DNA of 64,000 nucleotides from Pyrenophora tritici-repentis (GCF_003171515.1 NC_089390.1:8188274-8252273); one strand, 5' to 3'. Counted from the first letter of the stretch, positions 26,902-39,061 are shown. Numbers and translations: made by a program. The notes: generated by a model from the letters alone, not told the origin.

Positions 26902-28279
26902 GATTTTGGTAGGGACTTAGGTGGGGTTGAATATGTGTTGTGTAGGTATATTGGAGATTGTTGTTGTCCAATCGAGCTTGTCGCAGGGGGGTTAAGATGG
27001 CGGAGGGAGAGGCAAGTCATCTTAAGGAGAGTGTTGGTTGCCACTGCCAAGGCGGAATGTGGCGCAGCGAACCGCGTTTCAGGCGACGCACGTCACGCAA
27101 TGCGGAGGGCACGTGAAGGCCAAGTTGGAACTGGAAACCCAACGCTCTTCATTTACGTCTCGGGTCCTTGCGTTCAATATATTTATGTATTGGTTCATCT
27201 TCTTCACCGGATGCGCACCGTTCGGTGCCGTTACTGTGTCGCTTTGCTGATCGACACATTGCATTTAATTTTGCCCAGGTAATAGTTAAATCGCATAGAT
27301 ATATTCTTTTCGTTCCTCACAATTCAGAAGACTACATGGCAGTTACCATTTATCCTATACCTGGTACCGATATATCAAGCACATCTAACATTTCCCCCTC
27401 GTCTAATCTTATGTTCGCAACTACCACGACTCCCCTTTCTGCAACCTCCGTCGTATCTCACGTCTTTTGGCGTTCAAATCTCTACACCTGTCTTCACTGT
27501 GAAACACTTTTGTATCCATCAACTTCCAACCCGATTAGGGACGCATTGAACAAGGCACTAGTAACGCTGGTCTTTTTCGGTAAGTACTATACACAAGTAG
27601 TTGAACAACAAGCCGTAATTGCTTGCTAGCATGGATAAACTGGGGAATTGGGAAAGGAGACTGTTGGTTTTTTCCTTTCATTTCGTGTACAATTAGTTTC
27701 ACCAAACCAATCTTTAGGTTTTCCAGCAAGCATAGTGTTGTATATAGAGCTCTCCCTACTACGAGAGATCTATGATTTGATGTTTCACTTTCTGTTCCTG
27801 CAGAAACAGCTATGCGTAGACGTAGAAGACACCGATAGGTATAGTTCGTGATTTCATGGTTGCCAAGTACATCTGGGAGTTCTCATTGCGTGTCGGTCGA
27901 TAGCAGATGTCTACCTGAATAAGGAAGCTTGATAGAGAGTGCCGTGCAAAATATATTTTGATAGACACAAAAAGTAACGACATATTAAATTAATGGTTCG
28001 CGCCTAGATTGTCTTGTGTGATTCAGAGAAGCCATGTACTCAAAGATACAAACTTCATTTCCCTGGCTCATATGAAACTTATCTAAACGAGAGTATTTAC
28101 AGTAATGTTTATGCTATGTACAGTATATAATTAGAGAGCCATGAGTACCAGTAGTCCAGCCTGGTCAAACATCTCAAGGGGTGATTTTATAAGTTAAGCG
28201 CCTCGATTTAGTGATGAAGGTATTAATGGCGTCTGTAAGGCGAGCATTTGGCTTTTTGTTGTTGGCCTAAAGGGATTGG
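26902..28279. other. AT-rich gene-empty stretch
   Basis: 1.38 kb with no gene I can support. From about 27270 to 28260 it is visibly richer in A and T than its flanks. No inverted repeats or transposase-like ORF were found. A decayed element or a long 3'/5' region are both possible. Confidence 0.45.
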
Positions 28280-29870
28280 TTAGAGATTCGCCGTTATTCG
28301 CTTTGTTCCACCATTGCCTTTGGACGAAGAAAAGGCACGTACTTCTTGGCTTCCGTCGGGCGTAGCGGCACGATCCACAATGGCCTTTTCACTGTCAGTC
28401 ATGACAGGTCTGTTAGGAGGGTAGATTGATGATGCACGCGTCGGCCTTGAATACTCGCTGGATGCGCGTATTGTGCCTCCATAGTCGCTGGTTATTTGCG
28501 TATTTCTCCCATATTCACTAGACGCCCGAGTTGTTCTTCTATGGTCGTCATCGTGCTTGACATCATCGGCAAAAGGGTTGGGTGTGCGTTGCTGGAATGC
28601 TTGCATCCTCTTTTTTTTATTTGACCTCATTATGCAAAAGACTACTAGCGCAATAATCATGCTGAGAATACCTATTACTGTGTTAGAACCAATGCTGATA
28701 CATTGCGACGTGTTTCTTACCAAGTACTCCAAAGAGAATGAATAGTGCCCTTGACACGGGTGTCAATCCACGCTGCGGTTCAATACTGTCGGAGGCGGCG
28801 GGAACAGCTAACACTGTCTCCATGGCGGGCGGGGCGGGTATTGAAGAAGAAAACATCTGAGGTGTGTTGACAGATTTTGGGATTGCCAGACTTTCGGTAG
28901 AGTAATACTCTTTACCCTCCGTTCGAGTCACGGTAACGAATGTGACGATTTGTGGCAACAAGTCAGGAGTGGATGTTATTGAAGGCGCAGCTGTCGATGG
29001 GGTAGAAGAAATTACAGTCGAAGATGATGGTGTCTGAATTACGGAAGTCTCCGAGGATATTATTGAAGATTCTCCGGAAGGTTGCAAGACGGTTGACGAT
29101 TCTGTAACAGCTGGAGATGATGAAGTACCTGGCGAGGCGGAAGTCGGGAGCGATGATGCTGAACCATCCGTAATCGCTGTAGGTAACGGCTGTTTCTTTC
29201 CTGGCATAAGACCATTGACTAACTCAGGTTGTCCTTGATTAACACCTGGAAGGGCGTCTGAATTCTCTCTGGCGCCTCCTATCAACTCTGGCTTCGATTG
29301 GTTAACACCAGGAAGAGCATCCGAGTCTATTCTTGCCCCAGATCCTTCCAACGATATCAATGGAGTAACTGCAGCTACTTTGGTGCTGCTCGCTTGGTTG
29401 ATCGCACTTGCTTCCGCTTTGATAGTAACAGTAGGGGCCGTAGCAACGGCCACGTCGGCCTTCATCAAAGACGAGGGCGTACCATCCGGTTCCTGGCTAC
29501 CGGAGGGTGTAACTGTGTTTAGGCCAGAAAGCCATTCTGATTGCGGTAGCCGTGCATTCTCCATCGCCATCCTGAAGTTGTTTGATCGCGCTGTTAACAT
29601 CGGTGACGGCATTCCCAAGGTCTCGGTTATCTCAGTGTTCGATCTTTCGCGGCTTGAATTAACATTAATTTGTTCTTTCCGGTCCATTACTCTCTTCCCC
29701 AGAATGGTTCGGTGTACCAGCACCGTTGAATTTTCATGAAGCCTGCTCGATAGAGCTACAGCAAGATAGGGTGTCCAAAAGGAGTGGTAAACATGCCACA
29801 GCACACAGGTACGGCGTTGACGCCACGAAAGTGCGGGCGGCGGAATCGCACCGGCTAATGGAGATCCCAT
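28280..29870 (-). CDS. Ser/Thr-rich single-span membrane protein, uncharacterised
   Basis: Exons 28721-29870 and 28280-28677 give 515 aa; the intron (28678-28720) falls in the membrane helix. The region up to about 350 is rich in Ser, Thr and Pro (SSTVISSTPSTAAPSITSTP), likely O-mannosylated outside the cell. A helix (ALFILFGVLGVIGILSMIIA, then LVVFCIM) is followed by a cytosolic tail with KKKRMQAFQQRTPNPFADD and repeated RASSEYGR/S units. Architecture matches fungal wall sensors or mucin-like receptors, but no WSC or other extracellular domain is seen. The N-terminal signal is weak and the start (29870) uncertain. Confidence 0.65.
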
Positions 29871-30712
29871 ACGAACTAGTTCAAGGACCTGCACCTGGAT
29901 GCGTGATGAAGCGGGTAGTAGTTTCGACGCGACATGCAGGAACCGTGTGGTTGGTCTGAAAGGTGCTCAAACACGACCTTGTCGACCAAACATGGTAGGC
30001 ATGAGACCGCAACGACAAGGATTTGCCAACCACTTGAGACCAAGGACTGCGTCATTAGAGCTGTTTGGGAGATAGAATCGCCCCAAAGCGGGTTCTCCAA
30101 AACACGCGCGTGTTCTGATGCGGAAGCGAAACAAGTATACTGACACCCGAAACGTACCGCACGCTGGAACAGTGTCGGGCCGGTCAGGGGACCATGAATA
30201 CAAAAATACCGCGCTGCATAGCTTCCTGGACACATTCAAGCTGGCAATATCTAAATTCAGGAGCTCGAAGCAGACTTTACTTTCCTTGAAGCCAACCTTG
30301 GTACCCGAAGAGAGACGTTCTGTTATTTTACAGAGTTAGGCTTGTCCCCTAGACTGCTAATTGTTCAGGGAATTTACGGCTATCAGACAACATGTTGTAC
30401 AACATGTGGCCTCTCAAAATGCTGTGTAAGAAGACATTAGTTGTCACAGGCAATAGCAATCAAGAACTTCGGTATTAAATGCGGAGGCGCTTGGCTATAT
30501 ACGGTCATACTAACGATGCTTGCTAGCTTCAAAGTTGCCCCGCTCAATGCCCTTGTCTCCACATCGCAGACGTGCGCTCCTTCACAAAAAGTCATGCATT
30601 CACGATATCACTGCTAAGTATCTCTCATCGGTGATATACACTCCTAACGAACCCACAAAAAAAACTTTGTATCTGGGTAGTCATAAGTTTAGGTTAAGTT
30701 CGCACTGCCCCA
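29871..30712. other. Intergenic with an 18-bp palindrome
   Basis: About 840 bp; only short ORFs. It carries the perfect palindrome ACATGTTGTACAACATGT at 30390-30407, roughly midway. Confidence 0.45.
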
Positions 30713-31472
30713 TCAGCACTTCTTCCACGAAAGATTCAATATCTCTCCAAACCCAGTATCAGCCGAACCACCCTGCACATACCCATTCGCCTTTGAAGAC
30801 CCCGACTTCACCGTAGCCGACAGAGTAATTTGAATCCTCGCGTCCTTTTTCTGACATACCGTCGCCTCCGTACTGGAAATTTCACCCTCCTTGTGCAGAA
30901 GAAAGTCTTCCTCATAAGGCCCCGTAACGATCTTGTGGATATTGCCCTGCCCAAAAGATCAATAAATATACTAGTTCATCTCTCAAATATGAGTGTTTGA
31001 TATCGCGTACCTTGCCCTTCAAATCCGCTCCACTGGAATCAATCCATTTCCAGCGACTGACCAAACTAGCATTCACACCCTTCTCCAGATAGACGTAACC
31101 GCGAAAATCCGCTGAAGTAACATCGAACGCCCATCCTGGCGATGTCATCCCAATATTAACCTTGCAAAGTGCTCGTGTATGGGACGTTACCGCCTTCGGC
31201 CCATCTGCTGCTGCGAAGTCGTCGAATATTATGGTCAGCGCAGAGTTGTCGGAGGCGAGCTGAGTGCTGACTTGGTCGGAGCGGCACCCACTTCCTTCAA
31301 AATTGGCGTCGATGCTGGTTAGGTTGGCTGAACCTTTGGGGGGACGTACGGGCGCTGCTGCCGCGTTGACAAATAGGGACGATGATGCTGTTGGAGTTGT
31401 CACAGCCAGAGCCATGTAAAGCGTGAGCACAAAAGCAAATGCAAAGGTAGAAACCATGGCCACCATTGACAT
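30713..31472 (-). CDS. Secreted DUF4360-family protein
   Basis: Small secreted fungal protein of unknown function. Exons 31011-31472 and 30713-30946 give 231 aa; intron 30947-31010. The N-terminus (MSMVAMVSTFAFAFVLTLYM) is a signal peptide. DUF4360 features: GSGCRSDQVSTQL, a FDDFAA turn, ALCKVNI, SADFRGYVYLEKGVNASL and a terminal LSWKKC. Cysteines at the start, middle and end are conserved-looking and probably disulphide bonded. The frame stays open upstream to about 31796 but without a signal peptide, so the start at 31472 is preferred. Relatives occur in secretomes of plant-associated ascomycetes. Confidence 0.78.
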
Positions 31473-32241
31473 GAAAATCAGTCGATCATTCACAAGAGAA
31501 TGCCTAGGGAGTAGGGAAGCAAAGGCGAAGAGTGAAGACTGCTCAGAATCACCCTCAGCAGAAACGGGGAGATTGACCGACAAACCATACTTTTTATGAT
31601 CATAAAACCCTTCGACTGAACCATGACACCTTTGGGACCACGTACTTACTGCACCCAGCACTCCCATCCAATATCCCGTCGTTTGACGGTTCAATACCAC
31701 GCCCAAGTTCTCAATGTGCTCTTCTATACCCCCCTTCAACCTCGACCCTCGTAACATATAACCCCAGCTTACGTCCGTCCCGCTGGCGTTGCTCACATAA
31801 AAGGGTTAGCATGTGCTATCGACACGGGCGTTTTGATAGTGCCGAAAGTCTAAGTGTATTTAGGCTATGCAGGGATATTGTGGGAATAATTTTGGAGAGA
31901 GCGATCGTATTTGGGTATTTTGGGGACGAATGAAAACATAGGTTTAGGAAACTTTTCTTCTGCGGCTGAAGCAAAAACCCGGGGTTGACAGTGCTGTGGA
32001 GGGAGGAAACGGTTATGAGCCGGGGTCCGATACGGACATGGGATGAAGCCCCGCGATTGGCGGTATCTTCCAAAGAACGCGACATGTTGACCACTGCGCT
32101 GCAATATTTGATTCAGAACGAGATATGCGTTGAGGAACATGACCCATCACAGCAACTGCATCTTTGTAAAGTGAGTTTAGATATTTATTACCAAGTGATC
32201 AACTCCATGCTCCACCAAGCCCACACCGTCCCTTGTCTAGA
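31473..32241. other. Intergenic upstream of the DUF4360 gene
   Basis: About 770 bp between the DUF4360 start and the stop of the permease. Short ORFs only. Nothing else is supported. Confidence 0.4.
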
Positions 32242-34005
32242 CTATACTGCTGTAGCGTATCCGTCCGGCGCCTTCTCAAGATGCTCACTCCCATAGTGCA
32301 TCTTCTTCGCATCAACGCTAGCCGCCCTCACTACGATAACCTCCTCTCTCTTCCCAAACCCAAACAACTCATCCATCTGATCCATCCTTAAACCTTTTGT
32401 ATCATGAATACAGAACCACGCATAAACGCTCGCGCAGACCAGTGCCGTGGCAAAGAAGACATAGACGCCCCATCGCATACTCGTGTACATCTGCGGGAGC
32501 GCTTTTGTTACGACCAGCGTCCAAATCCAAACACTAGCTGCTGCCCATGGACCCGAGATACTCCGCATGGACGCAGGGAATACCTCGGAAGAAATGATCC
32601 ACGGGAGACCATTCGCTCCAAACGACCATGCAGCCCCAAAAATCATAATCATTGCCGTGGCCCCCTTGCCCCCTGCGACAGTAGAGTCGGACATGGGTTG
32701 TCCTACTGTTGGCTTGCCGAGCGCGATATAGACTGCAAGGTAGTATTGGCAAAAGGCGCAGATAAGTGAAGACACGATCCATGGCCATTTCCGACCAAAC
32801 TTGTCGATGAAGAATGTAAAGAAAATCACGGAGCCGCCGGCTTTGATTACTCCATAGATGCCGGTCCATAGGGTGATGTTGGAGAGGCCTATGGAGGTGA
32901 AGATTGTGGGGGAGTAGTAATTTATTGCTGCAGCACCGGACCATGCTGTCAATGGGGATTAGCATGGTGTCTTATCTACAGTTGCGAGCGAACGGATGGA
33001 GATTGGGGTGTATTTCATACCTTGCCACATAAACATGAGAAACACCAAGAGGAATCTGTTCCTCATTCCCGGCAAAGCTGCTTCCCGTGCTGCAGCCTTT
33101 GTGATTGTGAGAAAACTGGCGTGCATTTCGCCATGCAAAAGAGCAGCACGCTCCTTGGCAATTTCGTTCCGCACATATTGGACATCTTGTGCAATGTACG
33201 GATGGTCCTCTGGCAGATTGCGATAGAAAGCGTAAGACTTGAGTGCCTCGGCATCGCGACCGCGCTTCAGCAGCCAGGTAGGGGATTCCTTGAGAATAGG
33301 TATCATCAAAGCAAGAAGACCGGCAGGGATGAGCTGTACGGCCATTGGTATCCTCCATGCGGTAGATTTAGATTTTTCAATGTTCAAAACAATCCCATAA
33401 TTGATCCAGAACCCAATGACTGCGCCAGTTTGGTAGAAGGATTCGAAGAAACCAGTCAAGCGACCGCGAATAGCAGGCGGTGAGATTTCCGCGATGAAGA
33501 CTGGGGATACAGCTGCGAGACCGCCTACGCCCATACCGGTGAAGAAACGCCCAGCTAGGATGAGGCTGAGTTGGTTTTTGGGAACAGTGCACATGACCGC
33601 TCCGACAAGAAAGACCGCATCAGAGACGATGACCGCAGCCCTCCTCCCTAGCAGCTCAAGAAATGGATACATGAGTAGCGCCCCCACAAGGCCCCCTGCA
33701 GAATAGATAGATGTGATGTTGCTAGTAACTTCATTCTTGTTTGCTTTTGTGATGCCAAAGTCGCGTTGGAAACTCTCTTGGGCGATGGTCGTGCCGATAA
33801 AGGCAGAGTCGTAACCGTAGGCCAGAATACCGAGAGATATCACAAGGGCGGCAATGTAGACTCGCCAGTTATACTGTAGAGTGGGTCAGAAGTGTGCCAA
33901 GATGAGAGTGCGTATTGGAACCCTGCTGGCGTCCAATTTTGCAGTTGTACTCACCACCTCGGGCGGCGTAGGCCTATCCTCGGGCGCTCTCGCAAAGCCT
34001 CCCAT
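32242..34005 (-). CDS. MFS sugar/quinate-type permease
   Basis: Plasma-membrane sugar porter of the fungal quinate (QutD/Qa-y)-like group. Exons 33955-34005, 33021-33873 and 32242-32945 give 535 aa. The short first exon (MGGFARAPEDRPTPPEV) splices to YNWRVYIAALVISLGILAYG, a start typical of QutD-like carriers (..PEVYNWRVY). GYDSAFIGTT, ELLGRRA after TM2, RGRLTGFFE and KESPTWLLKRGRD are sugar-porter motifs; the C-terminal DTKGLRMDQMDELFG confirms. It is divergent from an aldolase gene and close to a Zn-cluster regulator, suggesting uptake of a sugar acid or related compound. Substrate is unknown. Confidence 0.87.
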
Positions 34006-34615
34006 GTCCGTTTCTCAATCAAACTCTACGTCTTAGGTGTTGGAAATTTGGTATTCCAATCCATGGGTTTACATCAGGCCGATTTCAACAAACCCGGGGT
34101 AAACCGTACTTCTTAAGCACTCCCACTTCCCCACAAAAGCAAAAAGTGGGTGGAATGAGCGCGTGCACAATACAGGGTTGAAACAATCATCCAGACCCAA
34201 TGGGACCCCAGCCTGGCGCACTTTTGTCGTGTGGAGTTTGGTGGGTTGACCATGTTCGTTAGACTTGCCGATATGTTAACAAGATGGGGATTGCATAGCC
34301 GACGAGTAGCGAGGACGAATCGCTGGTCTGGAATAGCCGATGGGCACGTCCACAGGTTCCACACCGATGCCATGGATGTTCGCGTACGTCACAGTGTCGG
34401 GACACATCGCGAGGTGGTGGCAGATGGAGTTGAGCGATTCCGCAATCCTAACTTATCCCAAGATTCCACCGTATCCCTCCTAAGAAAAACTACAGATTTT
34501 GTATATTAGATCTAATTGTACGATACTCATACAATCTTGTAAAGATGAAACACTTCCCAAAGCCAACCGAATCGCCTAATTAATCCAGTCCCAGAACCCC
34601 CCCACCACCCCCATC
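34006..34615. promoter_or_regulatory. Shared divergent promoter, permease / aldolase
   Basis: 610 bp. It contains a perfect 12-bp palindrome ATTAGATCTAAT at 34505-34516, about 100 bp upstream of the aldolase ATG, and a C-rich run just before that ATG. Confidence 0.45.
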
Positions 34616-35604
34616 ATGTCTTCCTATGCCTTTCCCCCAGGAATCCACGTACCATCCTTAACCTTCTTCCAGCCCACCGCCTCCCAAGAAATTGACTGGG
34701 CTACCCAGGAGGCCCACTTCACCTTCCTCATCTCATCCGGTCTCCATGGTATCGTCATTGCCGGCACAAATGGCGAAGCGGCAACCCTCTGCTCCTCCGA
34801 AAAGACGAAGCTTGTACAAACCGCCCGGAGTATTGCCCAGCGCCTCGGTCGTGATGATCTACCCATAACGCTCGGTGGTGTTGCAGGTTGTACTCGAGAT
34901 GCCATACAGCAGACTATCGAGGCAAAGGAAGCTGGCGCATCGTTTTACTTGGCGCTTGTGCCAAGTTATTTTCATTTTGCCATGAACCAGGACGCTATTG
35001 TGAGCTATTTCCAAGAGCTGGCTGATGCATCTCCGGTGCCAATTGTTCTGTATAACTTTCCAAACGTGGTTGCAGGGCTGGACATCAATTCCGAGATGCT
35101 GAACATCCTGGGCAAGCATCAAAACATTGTGGCGATAAAGTTGACATGCGGTGGTATTGCAAAAGTGGCTAGAATAAGCGCTTCGTTCGACAAGTCGGAG
35201 TTTGTTGCGCTGGCTGGTCAAAGTGATTGGCTCATTCCGGCTCTCAGTGTAGGGGGGGTGGGATGTATCACGGGAGTGGCCAACTTATACCCAAAGGTAC
35301 GTCATGCCCCCAACCAGAACACTCGCCGACTAATACATTCTAGTCTTGCATCCAGATGTACTCTCTTTATCAATCTGGTCAGCACGAACGCGCCTCCGCA
35401 CTTCAAATCAAGCTATCAGTCAGCGAATGGGGCTTCGGCAAAAGCGGTATAAACGGTACAAAGTACGCAGTTGCACACAAACTTGGATATCCCGATTCCA
35501 GCGCCGATTGTCGGCGACCATATCCTCGGTATACAGATGACGACAAGAAGGCTTGGGTTGTGAAGCAGGTATCTGTGTTGGATAATACTGAAGCGGAACT
35601 ATAA
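34616..35604 (+). CDS. DHDPS/N-acetylneuraminate lyase-family aldolase
   Basis: Class I (Schiff-base) aldolase or lyase on pyruvate-derived substrates, cytosolic. Exons 34616-35296 and 35344-35604 give 313 aa. The TIM-barrel signatures are GIVIAGTNGEAATL (about 45-58), the catalytic Tyr in VLYNFPN (about 146) and the Schiff-base Lys in IVAIKLTCGG (about 175). Fungal members include 4-hydroxy-2-oxoglutarate aldolase and 2-keto-3-deoxy-sugar-acid aldolases (the GaaC/LGA1 type), so catabolism of sugar acids or hydroxy-keto acids is the best guess. True lysine-pathway DHDPS is absent from fungi. It diverges from the permease. Confidence 0.88.
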
Positions 35605-35726
35605 TCGCATGGTATGAAGATGGCAGAATTAAGCGTTTGGTTGATCGCGGGTGATGGGATACCTCCGTGGATTTGATTATGGGAATACAGCGCCGGCTGT
35701 GCATCTGGGTGTCCACAATAGAGCAA

Positions 35727-37615
35727 TCAGACGATAGCAAAGTGATTTGCGGCAAAATACTCCTGGCTAACTCGCCGTACGTCTACACGTGTATTGCCTT
35801 CATCTTGTCTCCTCTGTACCTCAAGCAATAAATCTGCTGTTGCTTTTGCATTTGTCGCTATTCCCTCTAGGCTCCGGATAGCTTTCGTAATCCAACGGCG
35901 TTCATCACCATCCTCCTCTTCACAGCCCCACATTAGCAGTGGCCACAGCACATTGACTGGAAGACTCTCGTCCGTCTGTATCATGAGATGACACAATCGC
36001 CTGATATTTGCAATAGCTATATCAACGTCTTTTGTCCTGGGATACTGCACGTATGCCACACGATGCAAGTGTAAAAATGAAGCATAATAGTTGGCAAGAT
36101 AAGTCCTGAAGCTTCTTGCCAATGCACCAGCAAGGTTCTTGGCTAAAGACTTTTCTAGGTCTCCTGCAACAGCATGGTCCATAAGTGCAGGTCGTTGGTT
36201 GTAGAGCTCGTGAAGATCTTTTGAGATTTGCGCACCGAACGCCATAACTTCGGTTTCGTCTTGTACAGTACCTCGGCTACGGTGCCAGGGGTCGAGCTTG
36301 GTAATGCGGCCGGCGAATGATTGGGTCTTTTGGTAGAAGACTATGCCAGGGTGATATAACACATCGAACAGGATCTCTTCGACTTCGGTGTCTGACGTGT
36401 CTGTCTCGGAAGAGGGGTTGGCGGCAGGTGATGCATCGAAAAGGGACTCATCCGTATCCGCTAAGAAAAGACCCTCTCCTCCAGCAGTCGATACAGCACG
36501 TGCATCGAGGAGACGTATCCAGGAGATCAAACGGCGGTCCGAGGTCGAAAAGGTAGTTTTGTTTGCGTTTTGAATGAGTGAGTAGGCTTCTCGGAGGTTG
36601 GCATGGGCCCGAGGTAGGGTTTCCATGAGCAGATCAGTATACGTAAGGAGAAAGATGGAAGCGAGAATGTACCGGAGTTCGGACTTTGCGCTTTCACCAT
36701 CTCCACTCACGCGTATCTTTGCCAGGCGACTTGACAACTGTCTGGCTGCGTGATCATACAATGGCCTCCAATCAACCTTTCCAGCTTCGTCTCCCATTTC
36801 ATTCCTCTGCATTTGCATTGCAGCAAAGGCTACTATGGCACTCTTCACGAGTGGACTTTCTGTGGCCATGGTACCAAAAAAGGCACGAGTGGAGGCCCAT
36901 TTAGGCCCCACCTCTACCGGCGTCAAGATTGGCGGCATCAACATTTGTAGAAATGCATTCAGAAGAAACTCTTCGTTTCCAGTTCCATGGTTGGTAATTC
37001 CGGATGGAAAGGGCGATATCGAGGATTGACAAGGTCTATCTGGCAGATCACAGGTGGCATTTCTTGCCATAGAAGCGACTTCTATGGGTGGACCTGAGGA
37101 TCTGGAAGCATAGCTGGGGTGAAGGATGGGTTGCGGAACGCGATCAACGGGTACGTTTGCAACTGGCGAGTCGGTAGGCCATGAACTAGGACTCAGTAGC
37201 ATGGCTTCGTCCCAAGTGCCCATGCTCAAAGGTCCCAGCGTCGGGAAGTCGAAACCGAAGTTATTTCCCTCAAAGGGTAATAATCCGGGTACGAAGGACA
37301 GTTGGTGTCCGCTGGGAGTGCTAGCCATCAGTGAATGAGATTGTGTAGTAGTAGTGGTGGGGATGCGGGTCGCGGGTGGGGCCCGATGCCATGTACAGTC
37401 CAAATTGAGTCTTTCACAGTGAGAACAGCGCGGCCGCTGTTCATTGCAGCGCACTTTCCTTCTCCTATCTTGGTCAGCATCATGAGTCGTCAACGGGGGA
37501 TGACTGCGTACCGGCAGGCATTGCAGCCGTTTTTTGAGCGAGCAGGACGCGGCGCGACTGACACCGATGCAGACGTGGCTGGTCGCGGCGAATATTGTAT
37601 ATGTGGTGGCGACAT
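35727..37615 (-). CDS. Zn(II)2Cys6 transcription factor
   Basis: Nuclear regulator. Exons 37512-37615 and 35727-37464 give 613 aa. The 47-nt intron lies inside the zinc cluster, so CNACR from exon 1 joins RRKVRCNEQRPRCSHCERLN from exon 2 to give CX2CX6CX6CX2CX6C at about 31-59. Chosen start MSPPHIQYSPRPATS. After a Thr/Ser linker the body shows the fungal TF helical region (LLNAFLQMLMPPIL, KSAIVAFAAMQMQ, LLDARAVSTAGGEGLF), as in sugar- and acid-catabolism activators. Convergent with the aldolase (122 bp apart), it may govern that gene and the permease. Confidence 0.85.
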
Positions 37616-37865
37616 ATGTAGACAGCAATAACGGAATATGATGATGAGCCACGTAGCCAATGCGCCGGGTGGATGATATATCGGAGGAATTGCATGGGGA
37701 ACATAGTATGGATAAACAGTGTTTGTGGGCACCAATGACCATCGGCGCTAGCGAGTCAGAGAGTCCTGGAGACAACGTCCTGCCAGACTCCTAGTAATAT
37801 TATAGAAGCGGTATCGTTCCGGCTACTATTTTGTTGGCGTGCGCCAGAGAAGATGTTGGCATACG

Positions 37866-39061
37866 TCAGGTATCTGGTACAAGCTTCCTGTAAACATGCA
37901 GATGAACCATCTCTTCCCCGACTTGGACGTCTCCCGGAAGTGGAAACTTCAAGTAGGCCGTCTCCACAAATCCTGCACGTTGCATGAGACCAAAGAAGAC
38001 TTGCTCGCTCGAGTGGCGCATCTTCATCGCAATGGCTACGATGACATTTGGACTCGATTCAGCTAGGCGGACCAAAGTGCGCACTAAGGATGGGCTGCGT
38101 AGGATCAGAGATACATGTTCAGAAATGTTTCATCACGTCGTGATGACAAGGCGACGTACCTGCTATCTGCATTGTATGTACAATCGGCCGCGATGACCAA
38201 GTCGACAGAGAGCGAAGCAGGCGGTAGTTGAGATGGTAGGTCTACATCCCAATCCAGTGCCAAGAACCGGAGGGAGAGACTTTGTGCTTGGGAAGCCTGG
38301 TCAATGTTGCGTTGGGCAATGTCTTGGGCCAATGGCAGATCTGTCAGAAGCACTTTGGCATACGGTAAAATTTGGGCGAGCGTGATGCCCACCATGCCGC
38401 AGCCAGTTCCCAGTTCGAGGATGCGAAAAGTAGATGTTGGTGGGGTTGGAAGCAAAGCCCTCGCCATGTCCGTATTTGGATCTTTGAGGTCTGTGAGTTG
38501 GCAGGAGAGTGTGATGCCGGCGTCCCTTGAAGCCAGCATCAGTGAATGGTGGGGCGTTGTAGAGATTTTCCGGGATTACCAGAGATGCCTCGCTATACTC
38601 TCTCCAGTCTCTTCCCAGATGCTGATGGTGGGCTCGTTTGGGAGCTTGAAGCGTCTCTCGACTAGCTTGACGGCCGCGACATGTTGGGTGAAAGGTGGAC
38701 TCCAGGCCGATACAACACCTTGGGCATCTCGTTCTAAGAGGGCTGCGTACTCGTCATGGGGCTGTTTAGGGTCAAGGCCTATTTTAACGCGCAACAGTGA
38801 CGAGGGTAGGTAAGAACTGGGCAGCGGAAGTGTAATGGGAAGACTCCGCATGCCACTGGACCATTGCACAGTCTTCCAGACGACGACGACATGTTGGTCG
38901 GTATTTGTACAGGCTAGAAGCTCAGCTGCTAGCTTGATGTCGTATGGCAGAAATGAATCACCGAGGTCTGATGTGATAGTGATTAGACAATGAAGGTGAG
39001 GCCTTGATGTGCCCTTTTCCGACAATATGCGTGGCGTTTTGAGGAAGCGAACGTAGCGCAT
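37866..39061 (-). CDS. Class I methyltransferase, Methyltransf_16 (lysine methyltransferase) family
   Basis: S-adenosylmethionine-dependent enzyme of the METTL21/FAM86/Efm group. Exons 38580-39061, 38160-38525 and 37866-38094 give 358 aa. The SAM-binding motif I is FRILELGTGCGMVGITLAQ, motif post-I is VLLTDLP, and motif IV is DLVIAADCTYNAD, matching the DxxY of the family. The N-terminal 160 residues are a separate domain, with IWEETGESIARHLWDAG leading into the catalytic fold, as in Efm2/FAM86-like enzymes acting on translation elongation factors. The exact substrate cannot be told. Confidence 0.85.

Noticed and set aside
26329..27282. Plus-strand ORF of about 317 codons
   Set aside because: Antisense to the small membrane-protein gene for half its length; composition (many Leu/Val/Arg) is that of a shadow frame.
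27168..27629. Plus-strand ORF in the AT-rich stretch
   Set aside because: No splice pattern, domain or codon preference like neighbours.
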